Part shown: positions 1-7,428 of the stretch, piece by piece | Layout: each line of letters begins with the position of its first letter | Numbering within the stretch: the first letter of the stretch is position 1 | Origin: Candidatus Eiseniibacteriota bacterium | Lineage (GTDB): Bacteria > Eisenbacteria > RBG-16-71-46 | Length of the DNA: 34,745 bases | NCBI GenBank assembly: GCA_020849095.1 | Contig: JADLGX010000239.1 | Span: forward strand, 1-34,745 | Reading direction: 5' to 3' | Notes under the pieces: model-generated | Seen by the model: the letters and a program-made list of their open reading frames with translations, nothing else | The model's database searches: none | Told to the model about the DNA's origin: nothing | Translations under genes and position numbers: made by a program

Positions 1-594
1 GCCAACAACCCCGAGGATCCCGCGGCCGGCACCCGGCCGGTTCCCTTCTCGCGCGAGATCTGGATCGACGAGGACGACTTCCGCGAGGTGCCGCCGCCCA
101 AGTACTTCCGGCTCTCCCCCGGCATCGAGGTTCGGCTGCGCGGCGCCTACCTGATCCGCTGCACGAGCGTGGTCAAGGACTCCGCCGGCGCGGTCACCGA
201 AGTGCGCGCCACATACGACCCCGAAACCAAGAGCGGCAACGCGCCCGACGGGCGCAAGGTGAAGGCGACGATCCACTGGGTCTCGGCGCGCCATGCCCTC
301 GACGCCGAGGTCCGCGTCTACGACACGCTCTTCACCGCCGAGGATCCCGAGACGGCGGCGGACGGCGCCGACTTCGTGACCATCCTCAACCCCGCTTCGC
401 TCGTGGTGGTCCCGCACGCCAAGGTCGAGCCCGCGCTCGCCGACGCCAACCCGGGCACCCCGGTGCAGTTCGAGCGCGTGGGCTACTTCGTCGCCGACAT
501 CAAGGACTCCAGAGCGGACGCCCTCGTCTTCAATCGAACCGTGACGCTGAAGGACGCGTGGGCGCGCATCGAGAAGAAGCAGGCAAACGCGTGA
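1..594 (+). CDS. glnS: Glutaminyl-tRNA synthetase, C-terminal part (5' end outside window)
   Basis: The reading frame is open from base 1 and ends with TGA at 592-594, giving 197 residues of a protein whose start lies outside the window. The visible part corresponds to the C-terminal beta-barrel anticodon-binding region of class I GlnRS. Recognisable stretches are FSREIWIDEDDF near the start, then PPPKYFRLSPGIEVRLRGAY, and VFNRTVTLKDAWARIE near the end. The catalytic HIGH and KMSKS motifs are not in the window. The enzyme charges tRNA-Gln with glutamine in the cytoplasm, so this organism probably makes Gln-tRNA directly as well as or instead of by transamidation. The ABC-F gene follows 13 bases later on the same strand and may be cotranscribed. 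Identification is by family resemblance of the C-terminal domain and is fairly secure. Confidence 0.9.
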   Translation, partial: ANNPEDPAAGTRPVPFSREIWIDEDDFREVPPPKYFRLSPGIEVRLRGAYLIRCTSVVKDSAGAVTEVRATYDPETKSGNAPDGRKVKATIHWVSARHALDAEVRVYDTLFTAEDPETAADGADFVTILNPASLVVVPHAKVEPALADANPGTPVQFERVGYFVADIKDSRADALVFNRTVTLKDAWARIEKKQANA

Positions 595-607
595 GCGCAC
601 TCTTCGC

Positions 608-2251
608 ATGATCTACTTCAGCAACGTCTCCAAGCAGTACGGCACGCAGATCCTGTTCGTCGAAACGGGCTTCCAGCTGAATCCGGGCGAGAAGGTCGGA
701 CTCGTCGGCCCCAACGGCGCCGGCAAGACGACCGTGTTCCGGATGATCACGGGCGAGGAGTCCCCGGACGAAGGGGACGTCACCGTCCCCAAGCGCATCA
801 GCATCGGCTACTACCGCCAGGACATCGGCGAGATGAGCGGGCGCTCGGTGCTCGACGAAGCCATCGCCGGCAGCGGCAACCTGGGCGACCTGCACCACGA
901 GCTCAAGGATCTCGAGCACGCGCTCGCCGATCCCGAGCGCGCGGACGAGATGGAGGCGATTCTCGACCGGTTCGGGCACGTGCAGGACGAGTACATGCGC
1001 CACGGCGGTTACGACCTGGAGTCGCGCGCCAAGGAGATCCTGCACGGCCTCGGGTTCGAGGACGAGCAGATCGAGGGCGACGTGGGCGCGCTGTCCGGCG
1101 GCTGGAAGATGCGCGTCGGCCTCGCCCGCATCCTGCTCGGCCGTCCCGATGTACTGCTCATGGACGAGCCCACCAACCATCTCGACATCGAGTCCATCCT
1201 GTGGCTCGAGAAGTTCATCCAGTCCTACGCCGGCGCGGTCCTGATGACCTGCCATGACAAGGACTTCATGAACCGCATCGTGGACCGCATTCTCGAGATC
1301 GACACGGGCGAGTTCACGAGCTACAGCGGCGACTACGACTTCTACGTGCGCGAGCGCGCCATCGCCGAGGCCAACCGCGAGGCAGCCTACGCCCGGCAGC
1401 AGGCCATGCTGGCCAAGGAGCGCCGCTTCATCGAGCGCTTCGCCGCGCACGCGGCCAAGGCCGCGCAGGTGCAGAGCCGGGTCAAGAAGCTCGACAAGAT
1501 CGAAGCCGTGGAGCTGCCCCGCCACCGCCACGTGGTGGAGTTCCGCTTCCGCCAGCCTCCCCGCTCCGGTGAGGACGTGGCCGAACTGCAGGGCATCCGC
1601 AAGGGTTACGGCGAGAAAGTCATCTACGACGGCTTCGACTTCCGCATCCGCCGCACCGAGCGCTGGTGCGTCATGGGGCGCAACGGCGCGGGCAAGAGCA
1701 CACTCCTCAAGATGGTGGCCGGAGCGGCCAAGCCCGATTCCGGCACGGTCAAGCTCGGCGCGAGCATGCGCATGGGCTACTTCGCGCAGCAATCGCTCGA
1801 GCTTCTCGATCCCAGCCGCACCGTGTTCGAGCAGCTGCAGCACGACTTCCCGCTCGAGGGGCAGGGTGTGATCAAGAACCTGCTCGGGGCGTTTCACTTC
1901 TCGGGCACCGACGTGGACAAGCCCATTCGCGTGCTGTCCGGCGGCGAGAAGTCCCGGCTCGTGCTGGCGGGCATCCTGTTCGACCCGCCCAACTTTCTCG
2001 TGCTCGACGAGCCCACGAACCATCTCGATCTCGAGACCAAGGAGATGCTCGTCGGCGCGCTCGAGAACTTCGAGGGCACGATGCTGTTCGTGAGCCACGA
2101 CCGCATGTTCCTGCGCGGGCTGGCCAACCGAGTGCTCGAACTGCGGCCGGGCGACGGCGAGCATCCGGCACAGCCACCGTTCGAGTACCTGGGGTCGTAT
2201 GCCGAGTACGTCGAGCGCACCGGCAGCGAGGCCTCGGGCGTCCACCAGTGA
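608..2251 (+). CDS. ABC-F family ATP-binding protein (ribosome-associated type)
   Basis: This 547-residue soluble protein has two ATP-binding cassettes and no membrane segments, the layout of the ABC-F family (Uup, YbiT, YheS, EttA), which act on the ribosome rather than as transporters. The first cassette has Walker A GPNGAGKT at residues 34-41, signature LSGGWKMR and Walker B with DEPTNHLD. A charged alpha-helical linker rich in Arg, Lys and Ala (about residues 235-305) carries the position of the P-site tRNA interaction motif. The second cassette has GRNGAGKST, LSGGEKSR and again DEPTNHLD. The start ATG is 13 bases after glnS. No strong Shine-Dalgarno sequence precedes it, so translational coupling is possible. 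The subfamily cannot be fixed by eye, so a resistance role should not be assumed; a general translation factor is more likely. Confidence 0.93.
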   Translation: MIYFSNVSKQYGTQILFVETGFQLNPGEKVGLVGPNGAGKTTVFRMITGEESPDEGDVTVPKRISIGYYRQDIGEMSGRSVLDEAIAGSGNLGDLHHELKDLEHALADPERADEMEAILDRFGHVQDEYMRHGGYDLESRAKEILHGLGFEDEQIEGDVGALSGGWKMRVGLARILLGRPDVLLMDEPTNHLDIESILWLEKFIQSYAGAVLMTCHDKDFMNRIVDRILEIDTGEFTSYSGDYDFYVRERAIAEANREAAYARQQAMLAKERRFIERFAAHAAKAAQVQSRVKKLDKIEAVELPRHRHVVEFRFRQPPRSGEDVAELQGIRKGYGEKVIYDGFDFRIRRTERWCVMGRNGAGKSTLLKMVAGAAKPDSGTVKLGASMRMGYFAQQSLELLDPSRTVFEQLQHDFPLEGQGVIKNLLGAFHFSGTDVDKPIRVLSGGEKSRLVLAGILFDPPNFLVLDEPTNHLDLETKEMLVGALENFEGTMLFVSHDRMFLRGLANRVLELRPGDGEHPAQPPFEYLGSYAEYVERTGSEASGVHQ

Positions 2252-2263
2252 CATCCGGCGGAG

Positions 2264-3151
2264 CTACACCACCCAGGCGGTGACGCCCCTCTCCTCCAGA
2301 TAGGCGCGCGCGTTCGGGCCCTGCAGGCAGGCGAGCGTGGCGAGCATGCCCGCTTCGGCGCACGTGGCGCCCAGCACCGTCACCGAGCGCGGCGCGCCGG
2401 CCACCGGCCAGCCGGTGCGCGGATCGAGAACGTGCCCGAGCCGCTCGCCCCGCCACGTCACGAAGCGCCGCGCGTCCCCGGTGGTGGCGAGCGCGCCCTG
2501 TCCGAGCTCGACCCGGTGGGGCGCCGCGGCGCCCGGCTGCTCCGGATCCTCCACACCGACGCCCCACGGCGCGCCCGAACGCCGCGCCCCGCTCGCGTGC
2601 AGGTCGCCACCGAAGTCCACGAGACAGGCGCAGCGGCCGTGCCCGGAAACGAGCGCGACGGCGCGGTCCACCGCGTACTCCTTCGCGATGCCGCCGAAGT
2701 CGATCTGCATGCCCACGGGCAGCGTGAGAAGACGTCCGTCCCAACCGACCCGCCGCCAGCCCACGTGCGACAGGGCTGCGCGAATCACCGTTTCGTCGGG
2801 AGCCGCCTCGCGGCCGTCGAAAGTCCACGCCCGCCGCAACACGCCCGACGTGATGTCGAACAGCCCGCCCGAGCTGGCATGGCACGTGGCCGCGTAATCG
2901 AGCAGCCGCGCCGTCTCCTCGTCCACGCGCTGCGGCTTTCCCGCTGCCTCGTGAATGCGGGCGAGCACGTTGTCGGTGCGGTAGCGGCTGAACTTTCGCT
3001 CGATGCGCAGCGCCTCTTCCTGGGCCACGCGCGCGAGGACCGAAGCTTCGCCGAGCCGGTCCACGTCGAGCAGCACCTCGCAGGGGCTCGCCATGGCGGT
3101 GAAGCGCGCCACCCAGCCGTCGTCCTTCCTCACGAGCACGGGAGCGCCCAT
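2264..3151 (-). CDS. apbE: FAD:protein FMN transferase (ApbE family)
   Basis: ApbE-type enzymes attach FMN from FAD to a Thr or Ser of target proteins such as Nqr and Rnf subunits. The family signatures are present: MASPCEVLL (the usual MGT position), DFGGIAKEYAVD, LVDFGGDLHASG, GALATTGDARRFV and HVLDPRTGWPV. The chosen ATG at 3151 gives 295 residues and begins just before the conserved core. A longer TTG start at 3217 would add 22 residues unlike the family. No signal peptide or lipobox is visible, which is less common because many ApbE proteins are exported lipoproteins. It is the last gene of a minus-strand group after the VOC and ATL genes, with a 182-base gap upstream, and converges on the ABC-F gene, the two stop codons being 12 bases apart. 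No flavinylation target is encoded in the window. Confidence 0.9.
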   Translation of the reverse strand: MGAPVLVRKDDGWVARFTAMASPCEVLLDVDRLGEASVLARVAQEEALRIERKFSRYRTDNVLARIHEAAGKPQRVDEETARLLDYAATCHASSGGLFDITSGVLRRAWTFDGREAAPDETVIRAALSHVGWRRVGWDGRLLTLPVGMQIDFGGIAKEYAVDRAVALVSGHGRCACLVDFGGDLHASGARRSGAPWGVGVEDPEQPGAAAPHRVELGQGALATTGDARRFVTWRGERLGHVLDPRTGWPVAGAPRSVTVLGATCAEAGMLATLACLQGPNARAYLEERGVTAWVV

Positions 3152-3333
3152 CAGCGGGCTACCGAGCCGCGCGCACCGAAGCCGTCCCGCTGGTCCGCTC
3201 GAGCGTGTACATGGCAAGTCAGCATGGACGCGCCTCGAGCGAGCGGTGGAGTGGGTGGCGGAACCAGCGGGCGAAGGAACCGCGAGGATACGGCAATCGC
3301 CGGAATCTCGCGCGGATCCACCGCCTCTAGGGT

Positions 3334-3702
3334 TCAGCGCGGCTTCCGCGCCTTCGCCCCGCCCTGCCAGCGATGCTCCGCCATTCGCACGCGCCCGCGC
3401 GCGTCGAACGTCACGCCCTCGTTCTCGAGACGCAGGCGCTGCGTCAACGCTCCCCCCGGATCGAGCTTGCCCAGGCTGAGCATGCCCTGCGCATTCACCA
3501 CGCGGTGCCAGGGAACCGAATCCGGAGCCGAGGCATGCAGCGCGTAGCCCACGAGCCGCGCCTGCCGGGGCAGCCCCGCGACTTCGGCCACCTGGCCGTA
3601 AGAGCCCACCCTGCCGCGCGGGATCCGGCGCACCGTCGCCCAGATGCGCGCGTAGGTCGGGCTCTCCAGCGCGGGGCGCGCCACGAGCGCTCTGCGCTTC
3701 AT
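3334..3702 (-). CDS. Alkyltransferase-like (ATL) protein, MGMT-type DNA-binding fold
   Basis: This 122-residue protein has the C-terminal O6-alkylguanine DNA alkyltransferase fold but the active-site PCHR motif reads PWHRVV, with Trp in place of the alkyl-acceptor Cys. This substitution defines ATL proteins, which bind O6-alkylguanine lesions and hand them to nucleotide excision repair rather than repairing them directly. The helix-turn-helix region (RVGSYGQVAEVAG) and the arginine-finger segment (QARLVGYAL) are intact. The ATG at 3702 overlaps the TGA of the upstream VOC gene as ATGA and has a GGAGGAGA ribosome-binding site ending about seven bases before it. The coupling with the VOC gene is visible in the sequence; any functional link is inference. 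Confidence 0.9.
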   Translation of the reverse strand: MKRRALVARPALESPTYARIWATVRRIPRGRVGSYGQVAEVAGLPRQARLVGYALHASAPDSVPWHRVVNAQGMLSLGKLDPGGALTQRLRLENEGVTFDARGRVRMAEHRWQGGAKARKPR

Positions 3703-4214
3703 GCGCTCTCCTCCGCCGGCGCTTCGGCGAGCAGCGCGTCCAGGTCCAGCGCGCCGGTCGTCATGGCGAGCGCACCCGATCGATCCCGCGGCCACTCCTC
3801 GCGAGGGCGGTCCACGTACAACTCGATCCCGTTTCCGTCCGGATCGGCCAGGTAGAGGGCCTCGCTCACGCCATGATCGCTCGCGCCCTGCAGCGGCACG
3901 CGCGCACGCACCAGCCGGCGCAGCGCATCGGCGAGTGCGGCGCGTGAGGGATAGAGGATGGCGACGTGATACAGCCCGGTCGTGCCCGGCGCCGGCGCCG
4001 CCCCGCCGAGGCTCTCCCAGGTGTTCAGCCCGATGTGGTGGTGATACCCGCCCGCCGAGACGAATGCCGCGCCGGGTCCGTACCGCTGGACCAGTTCGAA
4101 CCCGAGCACCCCGCAGTAGAACCGCAGCGCGCGTTCGAGGTCGGACACTTTGAGATGGACGTGCCCGATACGTGTTTCGGGGTGAATCGGGCGGGCGATG
4201 CGGACTTCGGCCAT
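3699..4214 (-). CDS. VOC superfamily protein (catechol 2,3-dioxygenase/glyoxalase-like)
   Basis: This 171-residue protein has the paired beta-alpha-beta-beta-beta units of the vicinal oxygen chelate fold. Likely metal ligands are the His in RIGHVHLKV near the N-terminus, the His in [10 protein letters not shown] and the Glu in [11 protein letters not shown]. The [13 protein letters not shown] segment and the [12 protein letters not shown] segment resemble CatE-like extradiol dioxygenase N-terminal domains. The substrate cannot be inferred from sequence. I chose the ATG at 4214, which has GGAGG a few bases upstream; a longer reading begins at 4286 without family similarity. The stop codon overlaps the ATL start (ATGA), so the two are translationally coupled. 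It is divergent from dut, with 123 bases between start codons. Confidence 0.85.
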   Translation of the reverse strand: MAEVRIARPIHPETRIGHVHLKVSDLERALRFYCGVLGFELVQRYGPGAAFVSAGGYHHHIGLNTWESLGGAAPAPGTTGLYHVAILYPSRAALADALRRLVRARVPLQGASDHGVSEALYLADPDGNGIELYVDRPREEWPRDRSGALAMTTGALDLDALLAEAPAEESA

Positions 4215-4311
4215 CGGGACCTCCACGAGTGTGAGCGACCGAGCGGACGCAAAGAGATAACCGATGGACGCTCCGGAGCGAAACACGCTTCGCTCGCCGG
4301 CGGCGCGCTGC

Positions 4312-4334
4312 TAGCCTGCGCACCAAAGGAGGTG
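4312..4334 (+). promoter_or_regulatory. Possible -10 box and strong Shine-Dalgarno of dut
   Basis: TAGCCT at 4312-4317 matches the -10 style seen before other genes in this window. A weak -35 candidate (TTCGCT, 4289-4294) sits 17 bases upstream. AAAGGAGGTG at 4325-4334 is a near-perfect Shine-Dalgarno sequence ending three bases before the dut ATG at 4338 and fixes that start codon. The ribosome-binding site is clear; the promoter is tentative. Confidence 0.5.
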
Positions 4335-4337
4335 TGC

Positions 4338-4826
4338 ATGTCGCATGACCATTCGCCGGCCGCGGCCGGCGCGCCCGAACACGTTCGCGTCCGGATCCGC
4401 CGCCTGGATCACGCCGAAGGGATTCCCCTGCCCGCCTACGAATCCGAGGGGGCTGCGGGCATGGACGCGCGCGCGGCGATCACCCAGCCCATCGACCTGG
4501 GGCCGGGCGACATCGTGCGCATACCCACCGGATTCGCGATCGAACTGCCGCCCGGATTCGAGCTGCAGATCCGTCCCCGGTCCGGCCTGGGCACCCGCCA
4601 TGGCGTGACGCTTCCCAACAGCCCCGCCACGATCGACAGCGACTACCGGGGCGAGATCGTGATCGCGCTCATCAACCACGGACACTCGCCGTTTCGCATC
4701 GAGCCGGGCATGCGGATCGCCCAGATGGTGCTCGCCCGCGTCCCGCGCGTGCTGTGGGCGGAGGCGAAGGAACTGGGCGAAACCCATCGGGGCGCCGGAG
4801 GGTTCGGCCACACCGGCACGGCCTGA
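4338..4826 (+). CDS. dut: Deoxyuridine 5'-triphosphate nucleotidohydrolase (dUTPase)
   Basis: The 162-residue product hydrolyses dUTP to dUMP and pyrophosphate, keeping uracil out of DNA and feeding thymidylate synthesis. All trimeric dUTPase motifs are visible in order: motif 1 AGMDARA, motif 2 RPRSGLG, motif 3 IDSDYRGEI, motif 4 in GMRIAQMV and the C-terminal Phe-containing motif 5 [10 protein letters not shown]. The N-terminus has about 20 extra residues compared with the shortest family members ([15 protein letters not shown]), but the start is fixed by the AAAGGAGGTG Shine-Dalgarno sequence. It is a single-gene unit, divergent from the VOC-ATL-apbE group and convergent with the CBS-domain gene, with only nine bases between their stop codons and no visible terminator. 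Confidence 0.95.
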   Translation: MSHDHSPAAAGAPEHVRVRIRRLDHAEGIPLPAYESEGAAGMDARAAITQPIDLGPGDIVRIPTGFAIELPPGFELQIRPRSGLGTRHGVTLPNSPATIDSDYRGEIVIALINHGHSPFRIEPGMRIAQMVLARVPRVLWAEAKELGETHRGAGGFGHTGTA

Positions 4827-4835
4827 GCCCGGTGG

Positions 4836-5276
4836 TCAGACCGAAAGCTCGCCCCGGATGTAGGCGGTGAGATACCGGATCTCCACCTCCTGCTCGGCCG
4901 CCAGCGACTGCACCAGGTCTCCGATCGACACGACGCCGCACATTCCGCCCGGACCCACGACCGGCAGGTGACGGATGCGCTCCTGCGTCATGAGCGTCAT
5001 CGCATCATGCACCGTGGCGCCGTTCTCGATGCAGATCACCTGCGCGGTCATCACTTCCCTCACCCGGGTCTGCTCCACGTCTCGCCCAGCGAGGGCCACG
5101 CGGCGCGCGAGGTCGCGCTCGGTGAAGATCCCCGCCACGTCGGAGCCGCGCAAGACCACGAGCGAGCCCGTGTTGTGGCGTTCCATCTCCGCGAGCGCGG
5201 CGATCACGGTCGCGTCTTCGGGAATGGTGAACACCTGCGAACCTTTGTGGGCGAGAATGTCGCTGATGCGGGACAT
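4836..5276 (-). CDS. Protein with a pair of CBS domains
   Basis: The 146-residue protein consists of two CBS motifs and little else: the first around residues 5-60 (ending GIFTERDLARRVALAG) and the second around 75-130 (VREVMTAQVICIENGATVHDAMTLM, then RHLPVV and GVVSIGDLVQSL). Such stand-alone CBS pairs bind adenosine nucleotides or NAD and act as sensors or modulators; the partner is unknown. I chose the ATG at 5276 over the in-frame GTG at 5282 because GGAGG in the upstream sequence is at proper spacing for the ATG. The 225-base region upstream carries several perfect hairpins, so expression may be affected by mRNA structure or by the PilZ-gene terminator. Confidence 0.88.
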   Translation of the reverse strand: MSRISDILAHKGSQVFTIPEDATVIAALAEMERHNTGSLVVLRGSDVAGIFTERDLARRVALAGRDVEQTRVREVMTAQVICIENGATVHDAMTLMTQERIRHLPVVGPGGMCGVVSIGDLVQSLAAEQEVEIRYLTAYIRGELSV

Positions 5277-5304
5277 GATCACCTCCGGATGGGGTGGGCG
5301 AGCG

Positions 5305-5399
5305 GCCGCTTCGCGGCACCGGCATGGTCGCCCTCGGCGGCGCCCACCGCCAGTGGGAAACGCCGGCCGCTTGACCGGCGTTCGTCCCGCATCCGGGAC
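5305..5399 (-). repeat. Three short hairpins in the leader of the CBS gene
   Basis: Three perfect inverted repeats lie between the PilZ terminator and the CBS gene: GCCGC-TTC-GCGGC at 5305-5317, AACGCCGG-N8-CCGGCGTT at 5359-5382, and GTCCCG-CATC-CGGGAC at 5384-5399. The last two are separated by one base. They may be a structured 5' leader of the CBS gene or an additional terminator. No U tract follows any of them on either strand. Confidence 0.45.
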
Positions 5400-5460
5400 G
5401 CCCGGCAGGCACGCCCGCGCGCCCGCTCCGTCCCCCGAGCCCGACGACCGGCGAACGAAG

Positions 5461-5484
5461 GGCCCGCGCCGGGTGGCGCGGGCC
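5461..5484 (-). terminator. Terminator hairpin after the PilZ gene
   Basis: A perfect 10-bp stem (GGCCCGCGCC / GGCGCGGGCC) with a four-base loop lies 17 bases after the PilZ stop codon. On the minus strand an A-rich AGGAA precedes the stem and CTTCGTTCG follows. The T content after the stem is low, as is common in GC-rich genomes, so termination is inferred from position and stem strength. Confidence 0.6.
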
Positions 5485-5501
5485 TTCCTGCTCTCGCCCG
5501 G

Positions 5502-5888
5502 TCAGCCCAGGCGGCGAATCCCGATGTGCTCGCGGAACTCGCGCTCCACTCGTTCGGGGTCGTGCGAGTTGAGCAGCACCAGGTTGCGCAGGTGCTCGTA
5601 GCTTTCGAGCGGAAGCTCGACGAACTCGATGCCCATTCCGTCCTCGTCCGAACTGACGATACGGGCCTCGACCTTGAAATGCAGGGCGTCTTCTTCGTCC
5701 TCGGTGAAGAGCGTCAGGTGGTGGCGGCTCTGGGCCGGCAACGCCTCGAACGTGGAGGCATGACAACCGCGCATGCTCAGGTTGTTGATCTCGGCCGTGA
5801 GGAGCTCCTCCCCGGCCTCGTTCGTGAACGTCCCCCAGATATGCACGGGCACGCGGGTGAACTCGCGATGGTAGTTCGGTTCCGTCAT
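5502..5888 (-). CDS. PilZ domain protein (predicted c-di-GMP binder)
   Basis: This 128-residue single-domain protein has both halves of the PilZ c-di-GMP binding signature: the RxxxR motif REFTR at residues 8-12 and the [DN]xSxxG motif NLSMRG at residues 36-41. It therefore has the residues expected to bind cyclic di-GMP. The rest forms the expected beta barrel (FKVEARIVSSDEDGMGIEFVEL) plus an acidic C-terminal helix containing HDPERVEREFREH. The ATG at 5888 is preceded by a purine-rich AGGGGGGAG ribosome-binding site. It is transcribed alone, divergent from the thioredoxin-TPR gene and followed by a terminator hairpin. No active diguanylate cyclase or phosphodiesterase is encoded nearby, although a degenerate GGDEF-like protein is at 25954-27285. 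Confidence 0.92.
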   Translation of the reverse strand: MTEPNYHREFTRVPVHIWGTFTNEAGEELLTAEINNLSMRGCHASTFEALPAQSRHHLTLFTEDEEDALHFKVEARIVSSDEDGMGIEFVELPLESYEHLRNLVLLNSHDPERVEREFREHIGIRRLG

Positions 5889-6080
5889 GGCTCCCCCCTC
5901 TCGATACCGGTCCGCCGGGGTTCCGTCCGCGCTCCCGGCCGGCAACCCTCCCACAGCCGGATTCTCGGTCGCCCGGCGTGGCGGCTGGAGAGGTGATTTG
6001 GGCGCCCCGCCACCGCCGCGTTGGTGGGCATTTTGCCGCCGGACGCGCTCCAGCCGGCGCGCCGGGTGGCCGGGCTCTGG

Positions 6081-6086
6081 TAGGCT
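6081..6086 (+). promoter_or_regulatory. Possible -10 box (TAGGCT) of the thioredoxin-TPR gene
   Basis: TAGGCT ends seven bases before the ATG at 6094 and resembles the TAGCTT -10 boxes of the tRNA and pgeF promoters in this window. No convincing -35 is at 16-18 bases spacing, and no Shine-Dalgarno sequence precedes the ATG, which would fit a leaderless transcript. The remainder of the divergent spacer 5889-6093 contains nothing else I recognise. Confidence 0.35.
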
Positions 6087-6093
6087 GCGGCCC

Positions 6094-7428
6094 ATGAAAT
6101 CCTTCCGATTCGTCATGCCCGCCCTCGCGCTCGCCGCGACGCTGCTGCTGACCGCCGCGCCCGTCTTCGCCGCCACCGGTGCGGTCGAATGGGTGCACGA
6201 CGACTACGCCAAGGCCGTCCGGATCGCCCGGGAGCGCAAGGTGCCGCTCTTCGTGGACATCTGGGCTCCCTGGTGCCACACCTGCCGCTCGATGTGGGCG
6301 TATGTCCTCAACGAGCCTTCGCTCTCGCGCCATGCCGGCCAGTTCGTGTTCCTGAGCGTGGACACCGAGAAGCCGGCCAACGCCTCGTTCCGTGGCCGGT
6401 TCCCGGCCGACGCGCTGCCCTCCTTCTACGTGATGGACCCCGTGGCCGAGCGCATCTCGGTCCGCTGGGTGGGCGGCATGACGATCGCGCAGTTGCACGC
6501 CCTGCTCGACGACGCCGCCATCGGCGGCCGCGCACCGCGAGCCCTCGTGCGCTCGATCGCCCGGGCCGACAGCCTCTACGCGGACAACCAGCACGCGGCG
6601 GCCGCCGCTGCTTTCGGTGAGGTCCTGGCCACCGCGCCGGAAGGCTGGCCGGGTTACTCCCGGGCGGTGGAGTCCCGCATGTACGCCCTGTCGCGGTCCG
6701 ACGGCTGGGCGGAGGGCGTGGCGCTCGCGCGCGCGGCGCTTCCCCGCCTCGGCCGCTCACCGTCCGCTCTCGTGGTCGCCTCGAGCGCCCTCGCGTGCGC
6801 GCGTGAGCTCCCGGCCGGCGACACGGGCAAGGCGGGAGCCGTCGCCGAATTCGAGGCGGCCACCCGGTCGCTCGTGAGCGACTTCAGCTTCTCCACCGCC
6901 GCGGACGACCGCTCCGGGGCGTGGATCGAAATCCTCACCACGCGCCAGGAGGCCGGGGACTCGGTCGGCGCCCGCGCCAGCGCGCGCGCCTGGTCGGAGT
7001 TTCTCGACGCCGAAGCCGCGAAGGCCGGCTCACCCGAGCAGCGGGCGGTCTTCGATCCGCACCGGCTGTCCGCCTACCTGGAACTCGGGGAGGCCGACCG
7101 CGCCGTTCCCATGCTCCAGCAGTCGGAGCGCGACCTGCCGGGCGACTACAACCCGAGCCAGCGGCTCGCAACCGCCTACAAGGCGCTCCGCAAGTGGGAC
7201 GAGGCGCTGGCCGCTTCGGACCGCGCCATGGCGCTGGCCTACGGGCCGCGCAAGATGCTGCTCTACACGACGCGCGCCGATATCTTCGCCGGCAAGCAGG
7301 ATCTCGCGGCGGAGCGCAGGACGGTCGAGGAGGGCATCGCGTTCGGCCAGGCGCTGCCGGAATCGCAGCGCCCCGCGCGCGCGCTGGAGGCCATGCGCAA
7401 GCGGCTGGAGAAGCTCGCTACTCCCTGA
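6094..7428 (+). CDS. Exported thioredoxin-fold protein with TPR-like C-terminal region
   Basis: The 444-residue protein starts with a cleavable-looking signal peptide (residues 1-26, ending AAPVFAA), so it should act outside the cytoplasm. A thioredoxin-like domain follows (about 30-150) with FVDIWAPWCHTC: the active site is WCHTC at residues 60-64, and the cis-proline segment is ALPSFYV. The rest (about 155-444) is helical, with Ala-rich repeats such as YADNQHAAAAAAFGEVLATAPEGWPGY and ALRKWDEALAASDRAMALAYG that look like tetratricopeptide repeats. Such proteins are usually thiol-disulfide reductases or chaperone-like folding factors; the substrate is unknown. The ATG at 6094 has no Shine-Dalgarno sequence but follows a TAGGCT box by seven bases. 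Its stop lies inside the 3' end of apt on the opposite strand (11-base overlap). Confidence 0.85.
   Translation: MKSFRFVMPALALAATLLLTAAPVFAATGAVEWVHDDYAKAVRIARERKVPLFVDIWAPWCHTCRSMWAYVLNEPSLSRHAGQFVFLSVDTEKPANASFRGRFPADALPSFYVMDPVAERISVRWVGGMTIAQLHALLDDAAIGGRAPRALVRSIARADSLYADNQHAAAAAAFGEVLATAPEGWPGYSRAVESRMYALSRSDGWAEGVALARAALPRLGRSPSALVVASSALACARELPAGDTGKAGAVAEFEAATRSLVSDFSFSTAADDRSGAWIEILTTRQEAGDSVGARASARAWSEFLDAEAAKAGSPEQRAVFDPHRLSAYLELGEADRAVPMLQQSERDLPGDYNPSQRLATAYKALRKWDEALAASDRAMALAYGPRKMLLYTTRADIFAGKQDLAAERRTVEEGIAFGQALPESQRPARALEAMRKRLEKLATP

Noticed and set aside
530-2254. A 574-codon open frame on the minus strand opposite the ABC-F gene.
   Set aside because: The sense strand has complete ABC-F motifs; the antisense product has none and is low-complexity in Leu, Ala, Val, His and Glu.
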